A DNA stretch of 64,000 nucleotides from Panorpa germanica (taxonomy: Eukaryota; Arthropoda; Insecta; Mecoptera; Panorpidae), in contig OY783220.1 in NCBI GenBank assembly GCA_963678705.1, forward strand, positions 12,731,001 through 12,795,000, written 5' to 3'. Made by a program: the position numbers and the translations under genes. Shown here piece after piece: positions 63,262 to 64,000 of this stretch. Below the pieces are notes generated by a model. It was given only the letters and a program-made list of their open reading frames with translations, was not told the DNA's origin and searched no databases. Numbering within the stretch: position 1 is the first letter of the stretch; each line of letters begins with the position of its first letter.

Positions 63262-63473
63262 TATAGTTCAAATTACGAGAGTTCGGCGGCGGCTCACACT
63301 TAAAACAAGTTGTGGGGTATAAACTGCCGATATAACTAAAAAGCACTGACTCACTCATTTTTCTATAATGTATATAGGAACGAATAAGATAAAATTCATT
63401 ATCGTATTATAGATTTATACCGCACTTATAACCTCTTTTAAGTCGCCGCCGAACTCTCGCAATTTGAACTATA
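63262..63473 (+). mobile_element. MITE family A, copy 5 (best termini)
   Basis: This is a 212 bp copy whose ends are nearly perfect inverted repeats over about 33 bp: TATAGTTCAAATTACGAGAG at the left and CTCTCGCAATTTGAACTATA at the right. No coding capacity. Confidence 0.9.
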
Positions 63474-64000
63474 CGAGTATATATATTTTCTTTGCTGTTT
63501 CATTGAACAATGCAGCCAGTCGTTGACAGAATTGTATTTAGTATACACATACATATTCGTATAACACTACTTAGATGCTGCCTGGCTACTGTATTTATTA
63601 TTACAATATTTATATGAGATTTTATTTAAGTGTCGTTTATTTTCAAAGTTTCTGAATTATTAAAGTCAGTTTATATCCCTCTGTTGTTCCAACCTAAGTA
63701 AATAGAGTAGTAATGCCTCCAGATTGGACGGGAAGCACTTTATCGATTCCAATCCATTGCCATTGCCATTGCCATTTCAAATAACACACTGACTTAGCTA
63801 TAAGTTCCTATTGGAATCGGAGTTATTTCGTAGTCATTGTTCGCAACTGTTGTTTTGAGTGTATTTTTATTTTATTCCTTTACTTTATTGAAGTAGTCGA
63901 ACTGTAGTAATGGAGAAGGTGTATGAAACAACGAAACGATTCAAACTTCATGTGTGAACTACTTAAATTTATATCAAAGTTCAAATATTTCTTTGTATAT
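63474..64000. other. Intron, no recognisable feature
   Basis: It includes a CCATTG repeat run at about 63751-63775. The window ends inside the dystrophin intron. Confidence 0.5.

Noticed and set aside
1..64000. tRNA, rRNA, CRISPR, bacterial operons
   Set aside because: No cloverleaf with a GTTCGAnTC box, no rRNA blocks, no regularly spaced repeats, and gene structure is eukaryotic.

Overview
The window is a gene-poor, AT-rich, repeat-laden stretch of an arthropod nuclear genome, most likely an insect. Evidence: interrupted genes with GT-AG introns, giant introns, spectrin-repeat exons that closely resemble the insect Dystrophin (Dys) protein, and dense families of small non-autonomous DNA transposons plus broken LINE copies. 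The order of insect cannot be settled from sequence alone. There is no sign of bacterial genes, CRISPR, rRNA or tRNA.

The backbone is one plus-strand gene, Dystrophin. Two internal exons (1231-1442 and 4126-4470) encode parts of the spectrin-repeat rod. Their phases match, since the intron between them is phase 0. After 4470 no further rod exon is visible to the end of the window, so the next full-length intron is over 59 kb. Inside it, at 34362-35774 and on the same strand, lies a long Ser/Pro/Asn-rich coding exon. It is preceded by a GC-richer leader with short upstream ORFs and ends in a phase-0 splice donor. I interpret it as the alternative first exon of a short dystrophin isoform driven by an internal promoter, as known for Drosophila Dys. 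It carries a striking dispersed motif, RRPHSIA. A second possible small first exon lies at about 31500-31645, with a strong donor.

At 10472-11440, nested in the same giant intron and on the same strand, is an intronless 322-codon gene for a charged coiled-coil protein with FxxWLxxK repeats. It resembles the CCDC34-type family.

The remaining sequence is intron filled with mobile elements: five copies of a ~215 bp TA-flanked MITE (A); nine copies of a ~0.5-0.7 kb TTAA-flanked element with an internal inverted repeat (B); five copies of a ~0.67 kb element with AATGGGCTTGTGTCC termini (C); two fold-back elements with ~280 bp arms (D); two hAT-like elements, each with a perfect 8-bp target duplication (E); two copies of an unclassified ~0.23 kb repeat (H); several single-copy TIR elements; and three minus-strand LINE 3'-end relics. 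Intergenic-type DNA between these holds only microsatellites and a (CGGGG)4 G-quadruplex-type tract.

The most interesting points are the RRPHSIA array in the putative dystrophin isoform, the coupled upstream ORFs before its start codon, the same-strand nested intronless gene, and the number of self-complementary elements that would be transcribed as dystrophin intron RNA.
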